DNA from: Spodoptera frugiperda
Taxonomy: Eukaryota > Arthropoda > Insecta > Lepidoptera > Noctuidae
Assembly: GCF_023101765.2 (NCBI RefSeq)
Contig: NC_064225.1
Location: 2,046,001-2,110,000 of the forward strand
Length of the DNA: 64,000 bases
Reading direction: 5' to 3'
In this document: positions 52,001-60,449 of the stretch, piece by piece
Layout: every line of letters begins with the position of its first letter
Position numbering within the stretch: the first letter of the stretch is position 1
Position numbers and translations under genes: made by a program
The notes under the pieces: model-generated
What the model saw: the letters and a program-made list of their open reading frames with translations, nothing else
Database searches by the model: none
What the model was told of the DNA's origin: nothing

Positions 52001-55000
52001 GAAATCGTCTATCTAGCTATTCAGAGTATAAATAGACATGCCCTTTAATATTATAAAAAGAAGCCCCTTTTTTGCATGTGTCTGTGTAAACGTGATAAAC
52101 TAAAAAACTACCTAACCGAAATTTGTATGGTCTTCATCAATCGATAGGGTGATTCCTGAGGAAGGTTTTGGTATATAATTTATTATGTTTTTGACTATAC
52201 CGGTAAAACCGCGGGCGCAAAACTATCCAACCGATTCAACAACCTTTAAATATTCGGTTGTAGCGTCATTTTTTTTTTATTGTTATATTATGTTATGTTG
52301 CCATATGACCAAGAATCTTTATGACCCATTCACCTCAAAATGGCAACGAGTTTGACAATGATGTAAGGCAACGTCATAATGGACTGGTTTTTTCAAAATC
52401 CGGTTAAGAGACCAGTTTTTAAATGGGATTCTTTGATTGAATGTTATGGCTGTATTTGTTTGTTTGTGTTTGTGTAATCAGTCATCTTCTAAACGTTTTA
52501 AAACTGGATTGACGGATTCTTTGATTGTGACTTCTAAAGGCAAGCGTCCACAGACCCGCATCGTACGCATTCCGTATGACGTCATCAGTACGCATCGCAT
52601 GTAGGCATTGCTGATGATGCGGTCCGTACGATGCGGATCAGCGGACGCAGTTGTATGAGTTTCTATACAAGACAAACTAAAATCCGTTGCGTGCGATGCG
52701 TACGATGCGGATCTGTGGACGCGTACCTTAAATATCACTGCACACTCATGAAACACAGACCACGCAAGCAAAGCTTTAAAGAAGATTTTTCTCCATTTTA
52801 ATTCCTAACAAACATACCGGTAAATCTACAGATCATTTATAAGTAACTAAGTCCTCCTTATACCAATTAATTTGCCACCATCTTGACTAACAGATATCCA
52901 TCTACATTGTCTCATTAATGTCAATTCCTCGTCCATCTACTACTAATGAAGTCTAACCTACTACTGCTATCAAATGCACGATCCTGTTTGAAAGGGTAAC
53001 TAGTTCTTATATCTTTGTGAGTTGATTAGCTATCTGACTCGACGTCGTTGCACTCGGAACACGGAACTACAGTCTGTGTTATTTGTTAATAATGTTGCTT
53101 TCTATCAGTGAAAGAATGGTTAAAATTTGTACAGTAATGAGGTTACTGGAGGCCCAATTACTCCTTTCGTCAATCTCTTCAATTCCCGAATCCCCAACAA
53201 CCATCAAATTCCTAACACCTAAAAGGCCGGCCACTTATAAAGTCTTTGGTGTTTCGAGTGTCAATGCACTGATTGCTTACCATAAGGTGACCCGTCTGTT
53301 AGTTTACTGGCTTATTAATTTTAGTGCATTTAGAGTGGAATCAAAAAATTTTCTTTTTTTTTTAATGACCTGAATTCATCTGAAGTAAACAATCGGCATC
53401 GCTCATGGACACTCGCATTATTAAAGGAGTTACAAGTCCTTTTATAAATAATATTATCTTTAAAGTTCGATGCAATGGTTTCTCCACACTGGACGACAGC
53501 GTCTTTATCATATTTATTTGACAGTATAGTAATTTCAATTGACATGTTCAATGATTCTGTTGGTAGCATCAGAAACTGGAATTTATCATTTGTTTTGCTT
53601 GTTTGTTTACTAGTGTTGATAAACTTATTGTCAACGACCTTTAAATTTTCAGTTTAGTTATTGTAACAAAGAACCTTAAACAAATTGATTTATAAGTATC
53701 TGATATAGATATTAGTAAATAAAATAAAACTTAGTACGGTAAAACGGGGTGAATAGACATAAGACTGGGGTGAATAGATGTTAGAACATTTTCCCAACAT
53801 TTATTCAACCCTCTTCTGTATCTATTTACGGTACTATTTGCAGTATAACATGTGTTACAAACGCATTATTTATGTTTATTTATTTTTAAAAGGCGTGTAA
53901 TGTGAATAATTGCTTGAAGCGCAATTCCAACACTATGTTTGACTATAGACTCGCTCTTTACTCTTTACAAAGGCCGTAATAACAGTTATAAATGTGCGGA
54001 AATTGTCGGTAAAATACCTCGTGAGTCATAATATCACGACTGTTTTGTTCGAAGGTAATCAGCAGAATTGCTCATATTGGTTGTTGGACAAATTATTCGC
54101 CACTTTTCTTGACATATGCCCTAGGATTTACTTGCTATATGGATAACTTGGTAATTAAAATGGGATTTACGTTGTTGCACATATTTTTTGATGACGGAGG
54201 GGGGGGGGGGGCGCCTAGCTTTTGAGGATAAAAGGCCAGGGATTGTGGGATTTTTACTTCACTAGAACCATCCCGTCCATCCTCAAACCCTGTAAGGGGC
54301 ACTAAGTCCTCACGCTGTAACACCTAGTACTTATAAGCACTTCTGTTTACATGAGGATTTAAATGTCATTTTCGCATGTTACACATAGAAATCTTAATAG
54401 TATCTGAATCATGATGCCTAAATATTATTGATACATGCAAAGATTCGTTTGATTATAATCACGTGTTAAATTACATGTTAATGTAATAATATTGCTTGTA
54501 AACCGGTTCTCGATTGAGTTTTATTGCAAAGTCATTTTACCTGTTTCTAAGTGTTATGTGAATTTGTTGTATTGTTATGTTTTTTTTTAATTATGTAGCT
54601 TCAAACTTGTTTATGTTTGAAGAGATGAGTTGATCGGAATCTTGAATTGAGCTTGGCACATGGTAATAGGATTGTCCTCTATCATATATTATGCATGACA
54701 ATGACAGGTTGACTGGTATTGTTACGCTATGTATGAGCCTCTTAGGGTCATAATTTTATCATCAAAGAGCCATCAGACCACAGACGGGGTCCAGTAGGAC
54801 TGATGCCTGATCCGAAGCTGCGACTACCTAGCGTGTTTACCGGCGCTCCGGCTCGAAAAGCAGGAGTAGGAACAGGGTGGTTTTTAGTCAGTAAGAGTCT
54901 GAAACTCGAAAGCAAGGCGGGCGAAGTCAATGGATGGTATTCTCCCTCAATAAAAGGGTTATCCCACCCAAAACATAAATGTGAAAGGCTGCCAAGTTCG

Positions 55001-58000
55001 ATAATATTGGAATGCTTCGCCTATAAAAGAAGTGAGATCTAAATAAGTACCAAGTTCCATACACAGATCAGTTAAAAATGATATAACAAGTTGGCAAGTT
55101 TTCACACACTTTGTTATACTTAACTTTATTAACATTTCAAGGTTTCTCTGGTAATTTGAGAAAACCCATTGCTTTATTCTTCGTTATATTTATCTTTATT
55201 GTTCGTGTCCATCTCAAGTCCTTTAACGAATTTTAGGTAGGTCTACGTCCATTGAAGATATAGATATGTTTTAGTTCCTTAGGGGTATGAATTTACACCT
55301 TCATTATTTTTAAAACCGACTCACACTTGGCCATTTTCAGACTTTACCTTGTAAAGACTTACCTCCATGCCAAATTTCAAGTCAATACGACGGAAGTGGT
55401 CTAGGTTTTTGATGAGTGAGTGAGTCAGTCAGTCAGTGAGTGTATAGTAAAAATAGCGATTTTCTGACGTCAATATCTCAAGTAGATACATTAATGAAAT
55501 TTTGTATTTTAGATAAGTTAGATCTCGATCAGATATAGAAATTTCATATGCGTAGATAAAATAAGTTTGTAGTTGTAGGTGGGTCAAACTTGGCCCGAAA
55601 GTGGTTCGTGTAATATAACCCACGGCCGGTGTGTCGGGTTTATTTACTTGGCGGACACACTGCCTTGTCTAGGATAATAAATACGTTATTTAAGTCACGT
55701 TATTTAACTTTATTAACATTTCAAGGTTTCTCTGATATTTGAGAAAACCCATGTTATTTACTATATTAACTTTATTGTTCGTGTCCATCTCAAGTCCTTT
55801 ATCAAATGATAGGTGTACGTGGGTGATGTGTGTGATTGCTTCTACAAAATTGTTCTTAGCATTTAACTTTGTGGAGTCATTATTTTTAATAATGTTTACT
55901 ATGAAAGGGCGTGGTTTATTCTTTAGAACTATTATTGGTATTGTTGATTATCGAATTTTCTTTGGTATAAGTTTTGTAGTTGTGTTTTGAAAAGTGGGTG
56001 TGTAACATACGTTTGTTTATAATGTCTTAAGGAAAATAAAGCTAAAGTCACGTGATTTCTTGACGAGGTTTGTTATTATACGATTACGAGATTAACGACT
56101 GCATGCTGGGTTCATAATAATATAATCAAAGGATAAATGTAGGTACCTATAGCCCGCTGGCATGTAAATAAACTGAACTCAAAATAACTGAACTGAACGC
56201 ATAATATAATGCCGGGTAAGTTCGGGTTATTTTGACCCACTGAGGTATATTTGATAAAAATCCTATAACCAATAGGAATCTAGAACAAAGTGTAGATTAG
56301 TTTTTCAATAGTCTAAATGTTTGGGTCAGAAATTTCCCCAAATGCCAAACAAACCAGATTTTACGGTATTAGTCAGGTTATCTCATTCAGAACCTAATTG
56401 TGATCTAACGATAGGTACTACTTAGTTGTAAACTCGATGCGTCATACAATGTATAATGTCAACAACTTCATTTTATTGAAGGAAAGGTCGCCAGTCACAT
56501 TGGCGTTATGATGTCAGTGTGTGATAATCCGAAGTCAAAAAAAGTGATTGGGAATTTTCGAAACCGTGACCTGAATCCTGTCTAATTTAATTCTTAGTTG
56601 TATAAAAAATCTCTATCGATTTCGATCACGGTCGCCAGTCTGTCTAACTATACTAGCCCACTATGCAGTCCACAAGTGTGTGCGCAAACACATGTACATT
56701 CTTTGTTAATCTGTTTCCTCACTCTTATAAACCAATGGGGCCAGCCTTTGCGTGCTTCCCGAGACACGGAGGTGAAACACCACCGAACCTCCTGACTCCG
56801 AGCTAGTAATGGTCGGCACGGAAATCGAACTCGCTACACGATGCACAGCAGCTAGTTGCCCAACCACGACGCCAACCATACAATCCTTAGTTTTATAGAT
56901 TTCTATCGGGTACGTGTAATGTTTAAAAAGTTTTATATCTCATGTCACTTATGGTCAAAATTGATGACCTGAAGATAATGATTAGTCCGTCTGAAGAAGT
57001 TATTTTTTATTAACTTTAAATTAATAAAGCGCGATTTTTTTTCCAAAATATTATCGAGTGATGTGAAGAACATTATTAGTTCGAGTTAGTTATCAGGTAT
57101 AACAAAATTATCCATACCTACCAATTTATCACATAATTGCGGGTCATCAATACTTTTTATTTTATTCACATAATATTAATTTACTTCAACTGGTTTTTTC
57201 ATAATCTTATGATTGATTGTTTTAACTAGTCAGACCAGAATAAATGAAGGTGACTATAAAGACATTTTTAATTAAAATCTAACTAATTTCAAACAGCCAT
57301 AAAGGTTTTTAATTTTTATTTGAGAAGTTCAATATAGGTAATAAAAATAAATAATTATCGAATCGAAATCTGTTCAGTTGCTTTTTTTAAGGAGGGAAAA
57401 TCATCCAATTACTTCTCTCTCCTTGGGCGAGGCGAGAGGGAGTGTCAGACTCTTACTTACTCAAAAACCACCCCGTTCCTACTCCTGCTTTTCAAACCAG
57501 AGCCCCGGTAAACCCGCTAGGTAGTCCGCAGCTTCGGCTGTTTAATAGCTACGTAGCACATTTCTGGTGGAAAACCACCCGTTTGCTTTCCGTTTTTTTT
57601 AAATATTTGATTGAATCTCTTTTAGCGTTGCACTTTTACATTCATTCAGTCATACAGTACAGTTTATTATTATTTTCTCAGAGATAGCACAATAATTCTA
57701 ACATTCTAATACTCATCTATGAATTATCTTACAACGTATCTCGTTTATCGAGGTCACGCCCCCATCGTATTTACATAACACGCTTTAATTAACTTATTAA
57801 TATAAACCAATGTATTCATTTTGAATTACTAAACAGTAAACATAACTTTTTCCTGTTAAATCTTCGTTTGTCTAGGCTAATATAAAATTGGAGTGTCTGT
57901 TTGTTATATTGAAATAACCGCTTTATATATTATATGCATATACGATACATACACCAAAATATTAAATTTTACATATTTTGTCTGATTGTTCCGGTTTATC

Positions 58001-60334
58001 TCTGAAATGGCTGGACTAATCTGAAAAGAATTTATTGGGAAATAGCTAAGGTACTAATACTAATATTTTACCTACCTATTTTAGAAAAAAATCAAAAACC
58101 CAAAATGTGTCAGAAGTCATTATTCTATGGGGACGAACTCTTGGAAAACGGCGTGATTTATGATGTTATCAGCTGATTAGGTAAAGAAGTTTCTTTTGGT
58201 TTGTTGTTATTTTCAAAAGTGAGGGTTATTGAACTAAGATATATCAAGTTTTATGCAGGTAGGTAACAAATGTTACAAAATTACCTTTTTGGTCGTTAAC
58301 TCGTAAGATTATTGATTTATTTCCATGTGATTCTATTGGATATTTGTTCCTAATGGGTAGACAGAAACAACAAAGCATCATCTACCTACTACAAGAACTA
58401 TGAGCACTATTTTGCTTCCTCAATCATGCAATTAGTCATAGCTTGTTAGGAATTTTACACACAATTTTTTCAGTATGTTTTCCCCTTAATTTTATTACTT
58501 ATATGATGTTCCTGAACTAGGTACGCCTAGTGATATCCACATCGTTAAAATATTTTAGAAATAAATTCTCAACCGTATCTGCAATCTCTATAACTACCAA
58601 CCAGATACTGATGCAGTTTTCTTCATTGGATAGATTGATAAAATAAAGTTTTAGAGAAGTAATCGTAGTAACTGTGGGTAGAAATATATTTCGATATTTA
58701 GAAAGATATAACTATAAAATATTATACTGGTACAAATCTCGTTTTTATTATAATTCTACTTTCGTTCATATTCTTATGTCAACGAAAATACCTACATTGC
58801 CATACCTAAAACAAATAGGAATTTAATCGTCACGCAGGTACTTATTATGTTCACTCAATTTGTAAATTGATGTTCGAAAAATATCGATTCTCGCAATCTT
58901 GTAATCGATTGTATGTTGGATGTATGTATTATTCGCCAACCACTTGTATGTATGTTGCAGGATTTTTTATTTTAATTACACACTTTAATAAGTGACCTCT
59001 GCGAAATTTGTTTGGATAATGCTTGCAGTTACGTCATTTATATCTTTAGTTAATAAATAAAGATTGTATATTTATTTCCTTTTTTATTTAAAAGAGGGTT
59101 TTTCTGAAAACAGTTTTGAGTTACCCTCATACAATGATTTTAGCAATTGTCTCGAAAATAGAGGGTTTTAATCTTGACTTAACAAGAAACAATTTATTAG
59201 TTATCCATTAACCTCTTGTATGCCAGTATATGAGACACAATAGAAAACACATTAGGTACGTCTCGCATAGATTTGCGCTCCCGGTATATTACAGGTTAAA
59301 CATTATGCTATGCAAATGTAGGTTTTTTTATGATGGAGTTTCTTGCTCGTTCTTGTCCATTCGAATCTACACTTTGGAACGAGCACCTAGCTTCACTGAC
59401 AGACAGACTGACGGACAATTCAATTTAGACGTTTCAAAAGTGCCTAATTTAGGATTAATTGAAATAAATGCTTTAACTTTGACTTTATATCACGATGGTG
59501 GCAAGAAAGCACACGGTCCACCTGATGGTAAGTGGTTACCGTGGGCCTATGAACGCCGACCCTTAAGAAACCTATTTACCTGTAGGTATCTGTAACCCCC
59601 TATATGTATAGAAATTGGAAGGATTTTTACACAATAAACTATTTTATAGTTTACCTTCCTAGCCAGAGGCATCCCTGCATATAAATACAAGTCTGATAGT
59701 CTCAGTTAGATAACTAAGAGGTCGTATAAATGACCTTATGTCAAATATAAGTGACAAAGAATTTTCGCTTTTATTTTTATTCTAGTAGGGTATATTAATA
59801 GCTTTTTATTTTGTTTCCAATAAGGCATAATGCTGTATAAATTACTTTATTTTTAGTTTTGAAGCATAAATATCGTTGTATACTCGTAATAATGAAAAGT
59901 TAATGATATTTTTTATCACTATGCCGGCGTTGTGCCGGTATGTAGGTATATTATGATAATTTTAGACAAGTTTAATACTTTTTCATTATACTAATTCAGT
60001 TGTAATATTTAAAATACTAATATAATAACTGAAATTAACACCTAACACGTTTTATTACGGTTGAATATTGTACTAACCGTTTTGAAATAATAAGTTAGGT
60101 ACTTTTATAATGAAAAGTGATTAGAATGTAGTTAAAACTTTTAAAAACCGGTACAATATACGTAAAGTCTAAACATCAACATACCTACTAACGATTTTTC
60201 CCCAAAAAAACCTTAATACGAGTTCGTATTAAGGAGTTCCTTAAAGTACAAAATAACATACGAAAAAAAATCCACTTACGTCCATTTACAACGCAGGCAC
60301 TGACAGCCAAAATGGCCACGAATATTAAATTCAT
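36762..60334 (-). CDS. Dual-clip-domain serine protease, prophenoloxidase-activating-proteinase-like, with a 19-exon microexon linker
   Basis: Predicted 732-residue secreted protease, assembled by reading splice sites. Minus-strand exons, 5' to 3': 60280-60334, 50211-50240, 50101-50121, 49968-49985, 49637-49654, 49534-49545, 49193-49225, 48841-48888, 48357-48395, 48208-48264, 48096-48122, 47916-47954, 47201-47272, 46810-46830, 46283-46594, 45425-45466, 44902-44931, 44801-44818, 43966-43995, 43874-43891, 42805-42962, 41232-41380, 39818-39981, 38737-38899, 38057-38262, 37487-37647, 36762-37019. They sum to 2199 nt and stay in one frame. Signal peptide is residues 1-18, linker 19-313, clip 1 317-369, clip 2 377-427, activation site K468|I469, catalytic triad H513/D580/S682, and D676 gives trypsin-like specificity. 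The family is cut by an upstream protease during infection and then activates prophenoloxidase in hemolymph (family knowledge). Usual dual-clip members are about 420-440 residues, so the excess is the linker. Clip and catalytic half is very secure. The linker exons are inferred from splice signals and phase without transcripts. Confidence 0.9.
37487..37647 (-). CDS. Protease exon 26: mid catalytic domain
   Basis: Residues 594-647 with RPICLP and AGWGA, conserved S1 landmarks, and a sequon NFT at Asn615. Acceptor gatttcgcag, donor gtaagtc. Confidence 0.96.
37848..38010 (-). repeat. Non-LTR-like tail in protease intron 25
   Basis: gcctgtagcttcgcccgtgt ... tttcatcacgatccctttag, a relative of 26926-27085. 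Confidence 0.6.
38057..38262 (-). CDS. Protease exon 25: catalytic Asp580
   Basis: Residues 525-593. It carries RLGEYDI and RNDIALIRL, the S1 motif with the catalytic aspartate. Two cysteines between them (DCAP..., EDCTD) are typical of clip-protease catalytic domains. Acceptor cactttcag, donor gtacat. Confidence 0.96.
38335..38400. repeat. ATC microsatellite and short repeat in protease intron 24
   Basis: catcatcatcatcatcagcc, then gagacgtccattgctgaaca. The same motif occurs at 63046-63090. Confidence 0.6.
38555..38729 (+). repeat. Repeat family D, copy 1
   Basis: actagcaaacccggcgaact ... aaatcggttcgtgcgttctg ... gacttatttttatataatag. It ends beside the exon 24 donor. Confidence 0.75.
38737..38899 (-). 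CDS. Protease exon 24: start of the catalytic domain, His513
   Basis: Encodes GGNATTVDQYPWLV and then TAGHC with the catalytic histidine. A sequon NAT lies at Asn473, right after the activation site. Donor gtaagt. Related repeat copies crowd both flanks, one ending 7 nt past the exon end inside the donor region. Confidence 0.96.
38938..39120 (+). repeat. Repeat family D, copy 2
   Basis: Same orientation as copy 1, on the acceptor side of exon 24. Confidence 0.75.
39134..39313 (+). repeat. Repeat family D, copy 3
   Basis: Directly follows copy 2; ends atttttatataatagata. Confidence 0.75.
39477..39658 (+). repeat. SINE-like repeat family A, copy 10
   Basis: Full-length-looking copy in protease intron 23. 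Confidence 0.82.
39818..39981 (-). CDS. Protease exon 23: end of clip 2, linker and activation site
   Basis: Residues 416-470. C417, C426 and C427 close clip 2. A Pro-rich connector with Cys443, Cys458 and Cys459 leads to GNK|IV, completed as IVGG in the next exon. Cleavage after Lys rather than Arg is, from memory, also the case in the dual-clip Manduca proteinases PAP-2 and PAP-3. Donor gtcagt is slightly off consensus. Confidence 0.95.
40490..40685 (+). repeat. tRNA-derived SINE (family K), copy 1
   Basis: cggttggtgcggtgactggg resembles an A box region and gtaggttcgatttccgcac a B box. A relative is inverted at 60905-61075. Lies in protease intron 22. Confidence 0.65.
41232..41380 (-). CDS. 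Protease exon 22: end of clip 1 and most of clip 2
   Basis: Residues 367-415. It begins VCCPPKP, the last two cysteines of clip 1 (368, 369). Clip 2 starts with cysteines 377, 387 and 393. Acceptor tttccag, donor gtaagga. Confidence 0.95.
41381..42804 (-). other. Protease intron 21
   Basis: A 93-codon frame at 41785-42066 has no recognised motif. No other element identified. Confidence 0.5.
42805..42962 (-). CDS. Protease exon 21: most of clip domain 1
   Basis: Encodes residues 314-366. Cysteines 317, 327, 333 and 358 follow the clip pattern C-x9-C-x5-C...C-G. Clip domains tether these proteases to partner proteins in hemolymph cascades. Acceptor ttttcgcag, donor gtaagta. It enters in phase 1 and leaves in phase 0, so it closes the symmetric array. 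Confidence 0.95.
43555..43715 (+). repeat. SINE-like repeat family A, copy 11
   Basis: From tgatccggagctgcggacta to gttggatgatttccccctc plus an A run. Lies between the last microexon and clip exon 21. Confidence 0.83.
43874..43891 (-). CDS. Protease exon 20 (18 nt), paralog of exon 18
   Basis: Encodes residues 308-313, DTSHEK. Acceptor tcatccacag, donor gtatgttt. This is the last microexon before the clip domains. Confidence 0.75.
43966..43995 (-). CDS. Protease exon 19 (30 nt), paralog of exon 17
   Basis: Encodes residues 298-307, EGHLDKKQAP. Acceptor ctccaatag, donor gtaatatt. The acceptor used by exon 17 is altered here, but a nearby AG preserves the 30-nt length and phase. Confidence 0.7.
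44801..44818 (-). CDS. Protease exon 18 (18 nt), second exon of the duplicated pair
   Basis: Encodes residues 292-297, DTSHKK. Acceptor tcatccacag, donor gtatgttt. Exon 20 differs by one residue. It lies only 83 nt after exon 17. Confidence 0.75.
44902..44931 (-). CDS. Protease exon 17 (30 nt), first copy of a duplicated exon pair
   Basis: Encodes residues 282-291, ENDIDDEKAP. Acceptor actcaacag, donor gtaatatt. It is paralogous to exon 19, with the same length, the same -AP ending, the same donor and similar flanks. Confidence 0.75.
45425..45466 (-). CDS. Protease exon 16 (42 nt, phase 1-1)
   Basis: Encodes residues 268-281, EVPPVTTNEISNST, with a sequon at Asn279. Acceptor gcaactctag is like that of exon 15; donor is gtaagtt. 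Confidence 0.75.
46283..46594 (-). CDS. Protease exon 15 (312 nt), EVDP tandem repeat
   Basis: Encodes residues 164-267. Residues about 177-248 are 18 consecutive four-residue units of consensus E-V-D/N-P, written in 12-nt DNA units. The tract is acidic and probably an extended spacer. A sequon NGT lies at Asn263. Acceptor aactctag, donor gtaagtt. The array is phase-neutral, so unit gain or loss would not disturb the frame. Confidence 0.8.
46810..46830 (-). CDS. Protease exon 14 (21 nt, phase 1-1)
   Basis: Encodes residues 157-163, ESDLETT. Acceptor gatttgacag, donor gtgagtt. The exon ends ACTG, as do exons 15 and 16, suggesting shared ancestry of the exon ends. Confidence 0.72.
47201..47272 (-). 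CDS. Protease exon 13 (72 nt), acidic
   Basis: Encodes residues 133-156, rich in Glu, Pro and Val. It contains an N-glycosylation sequon NET at Asn138. Acceptor aaatctacag, donor gtgagttg. Confidence 0.78.
47657..47697 (-). pseudogene. Dead duplicate of protease exon 12
   Basis: Flanks on both sides resemble those of exon 12, including the acceptor-side ccaaactcag and the run of sequence after the donor. The copy is 41 nt, not divisible by three. Its fourth codon in phase is TAA, and the donor has decayed from gtgagttt to gtgtgttt. It is read here as a tandem-duplicated exon that has died. Confidence 0.6.
47916..47954 (-). CDS. Protease exon 12 (39 nt, phase 1-1)
   Basis: Encodes residues 120-132, MITPSKTARPPPK. 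Acceptor ccacactcag, donor gtgagttt. Two nearer AGs would break the phase. A degenerate copy of the exon and its flanks lies about 260 bp downstream in the gene (47657..47697). Confidence 0.65.
48096..48122 (-). CDS. Protease exon 11 (27 nt, phase 1-1), basic
   Basis: Encodes residues 111-119, PRKIGKRPG. Acceptor ctatcaacag was chosen over a closer ctag, because only the former gives a phase 1-1 exon. Donor gtaagtct. Continues the cationic block of exon 10. Confidence 0.7.
48208..48264 (-). CDS. Protease exon 10 (57 nt), Arg/Pro/Gly-rich block
   Basis: Encodes residues 92-110: GRPNHRPGRPGRRPGYKQR, strongly basic with RPG repeats and RXXR sites. Acceptor tttcgttag, donor gtaagtaac. It is markedly more GC-rich than its neighbours. 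With exon 11 it forms a cationic patch in an otherwise acidic linker. Confidence 0.75.
48357..48395 (-). CDS. Protease exon 9 (39 nt, phase 1-1)
   Basis: Encodes residues 79-91, GSLLPSSSVHDPY, Ser-rich. Acceptor atttcaacag, donor gtgagttt. Confidence 0.75.
48841..48888 (-). CDS. Protease exon 8 (48 nt, phase 1-1)
   Basis: Encodes residues 63-78, DKLFKYWPQIVIIKPI. This is the only clearly hydrophobic block of the linker. Acceptor atgtttcacag, donor gtgagttg. Confidence 0.75.
49193..49225 (-). CDS. Protease exon 7 (33 nt, phase 1-1)
   Basis: Encodes residues 52-62, EIYAKYDDRLK, a charged segment. Acceptor ctttttaacag, donor gtgagtc, both strong. Confidence 0.75.
49311..49437 (+). repeat. Repeat family G fragment inside the microexon array
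   Basis: ggtggtaagaaagcgcacgg and ggttaccgtggcctatgaac recur at 59489-59580. Lies between exons 6 and 7. Confidence 0.7.
49534..49545 (-). CDS. Protease exon 6 (12 nt microexon)
   Basis: Encodes residues 48-51, ELVS. Acceptor is gtttaacag, donor gtaagtgt. The exon itself ends in GTAAGTG, so the donor heptamer is present twice in tandem. Using the first copy would leave a frame-breaking 5-nt exon. Its size makes it the least certain member of the array. It could be skipped without loss of frame. Confidence 0.55.
49637..49654 (-). CDS. Protease exon 5 (18 nt, phase 1-1)
   Basis: Encodes residues 42-47, DEPKPK. Acceptor aatattttag, donor gtacgaac. A stronger-looking gtaagt lies 23 nt downstream (49613..49608), but using it gives a 41-nt exon and breaks the frame, so the nearer donor is preferred. 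Confidence 0.65.
49968..49985 (-). CDS. Protease exon 4 (18 nt, phase 1-1)
   Basis: Encodes residues 36-41, DENVIE. Acceptor tttattgcag, donor gtaacc. With exon 5 it forms a pair of equal-length acidic exons that both start ATGAA, which suggests duplication. Confidence 0.75.
50101..50121 (-). CDS. Protease exon 3 (21 nt, phase 1-1)
   Basis: Encodes residues 29-35, EKLTLKD. Acceptor ctttactag follows a T-rich tract; donor is gtaagac. Seven whole codons split after the first base at both ends. Confidence 0.75.
50211..50240 (-). CDS. Protease exon 2 (30 nt, phase 1-1)
   Basis: Encodes residues 19-28, HKFRNPKKNK, a basic stretch just after the predicted signal cleavage. Acceptor is tttttgacag, donor gtgagtt. 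The exon ends in G, as most of the array does. Confidence 0.75.
51144..51240 (+). repeat. Repeat family H, copy 1
   Basis: cctagcttcactgacagaca ... tttcaaaagtgcataatt, nearly identical to 59386-59488. Confidence 0.75.
52537..52729. repeat. GC-rich MITE-like element with about 34-bp TIRs
   Basis: aaggcaagcgtccacagacc at the left and ggatctgtggacgcgtacct at the right are inverted. Internal gatgcgg/cgcatc motifs are repeated. Confidence 0.78.
53135..53300 (+). repeat. SINE-like repeat family B, copy 8 (5' truncated)
   Basis: Begins at tgaggttactggaggcccaa and ends attgcttaccataaggtgac. Confidence 0.78.
54786..54957 (+). repeat. SINE-like repeat family A, copy 12
   Basis: gtccagtaggactgatgcct ... 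ggtggtttttagtcagtaag, with a damaged 3' part. Confidence 0.8.
55128..55815 (+). repeat. Direct duplication of a roughly 110-bp segment
   Basis: 55128-55245 and 55700-55815 share aacatttcaaggtttctctg, gagaaaaccca and tattgttcgtgtccatctca, 570 bp apart. Confidence 0.7.
56740..56890 (-). repeat. tRNA-related SINE fragment
   Basis: gagacacggaggtgaaacac ... ggcacggaaatcgaactcgc ... cagctagttgcccaacca. The complement carries a B-box-like gcgagttcgatttcc. Confidence 0.5.
57382..57537 (-). repeat. SINE-like repeat family A, copy 13
   Basis: Minus-strand copy ending ggtagtccgcagcttcggc. Confidence 0.82.
57892..58150 (+). repeat. Interspersed repeat family L, copy 2
   Basis: Ordered matches with 35165-35460. 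Confidence 0.55.
59386..59580 (+). repeat. Repeat families H (copy 2) and G (copy 2), adjacent
   Basis: 59386-59488 matches 51144-51240. 59489-59580 matches 49311-49437. Confidence 0.7.
60280..60334 (-). CDS. Protease exon 1: start codon and signal peptide
   Basis: ATG at 60334 opens MNLIFVAILAVSACVVNG, a classic signal peptide with a short hydrophobic core. The exon ends one base into the next codon, followed by GTAAGT. This is the only start that gives a secretion signal in the right phase. In-frame joining to exon 2 needs a 10,039-bp intron. Confidence 0.85.
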
Positions 60335-60416
60335 TTTAATAAAAAAAAATATTATAAAATTATTAATTTAAATTTTCGAATTAAGAATATCACAGTTTCA
60401 TTATACACCGTCACTA

Positions 60417-60449
60417 CACGACCGCTTCACTCCGTGGTCCGGCTAACTG
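60417..60449 (-). promoter_or_regulatory. Possible TATA-less core promoter (initiator plus DPE-like motif)
   Basis: On the minus strand CAGTT (A at 60448) resembles an arthropod initiator. GGTCGTG starts 25 bases downstream (60423..60417) and matches the classic RGWCGTG downstream promoter element. The spacing is about two bases short of the Drosophila ideal. It would give a 5' UTR of about 114 nt. Motif matches only; no transcript evidence. Confidence 0.25.

Larger units (their letters stand above)
50241..60279 (-). other. Protease intron 1 (10 kb), repeat-rich
   Basis: Begins GTAAGT after exon 1 and ends tttttgacag before exon 2. Holds A, B, H, L and G repeats, a TIR element, a tRNA-like SINE and a direct duplication. 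No further signal-peptide exon or credible array exon was found. Confidence 0.7.

Noticed and set aside
55363..55400. 38-nt segment with good splice consensus in intron 1
   Set aside because: Not divisible by three and lies in a repeat-like sequence.
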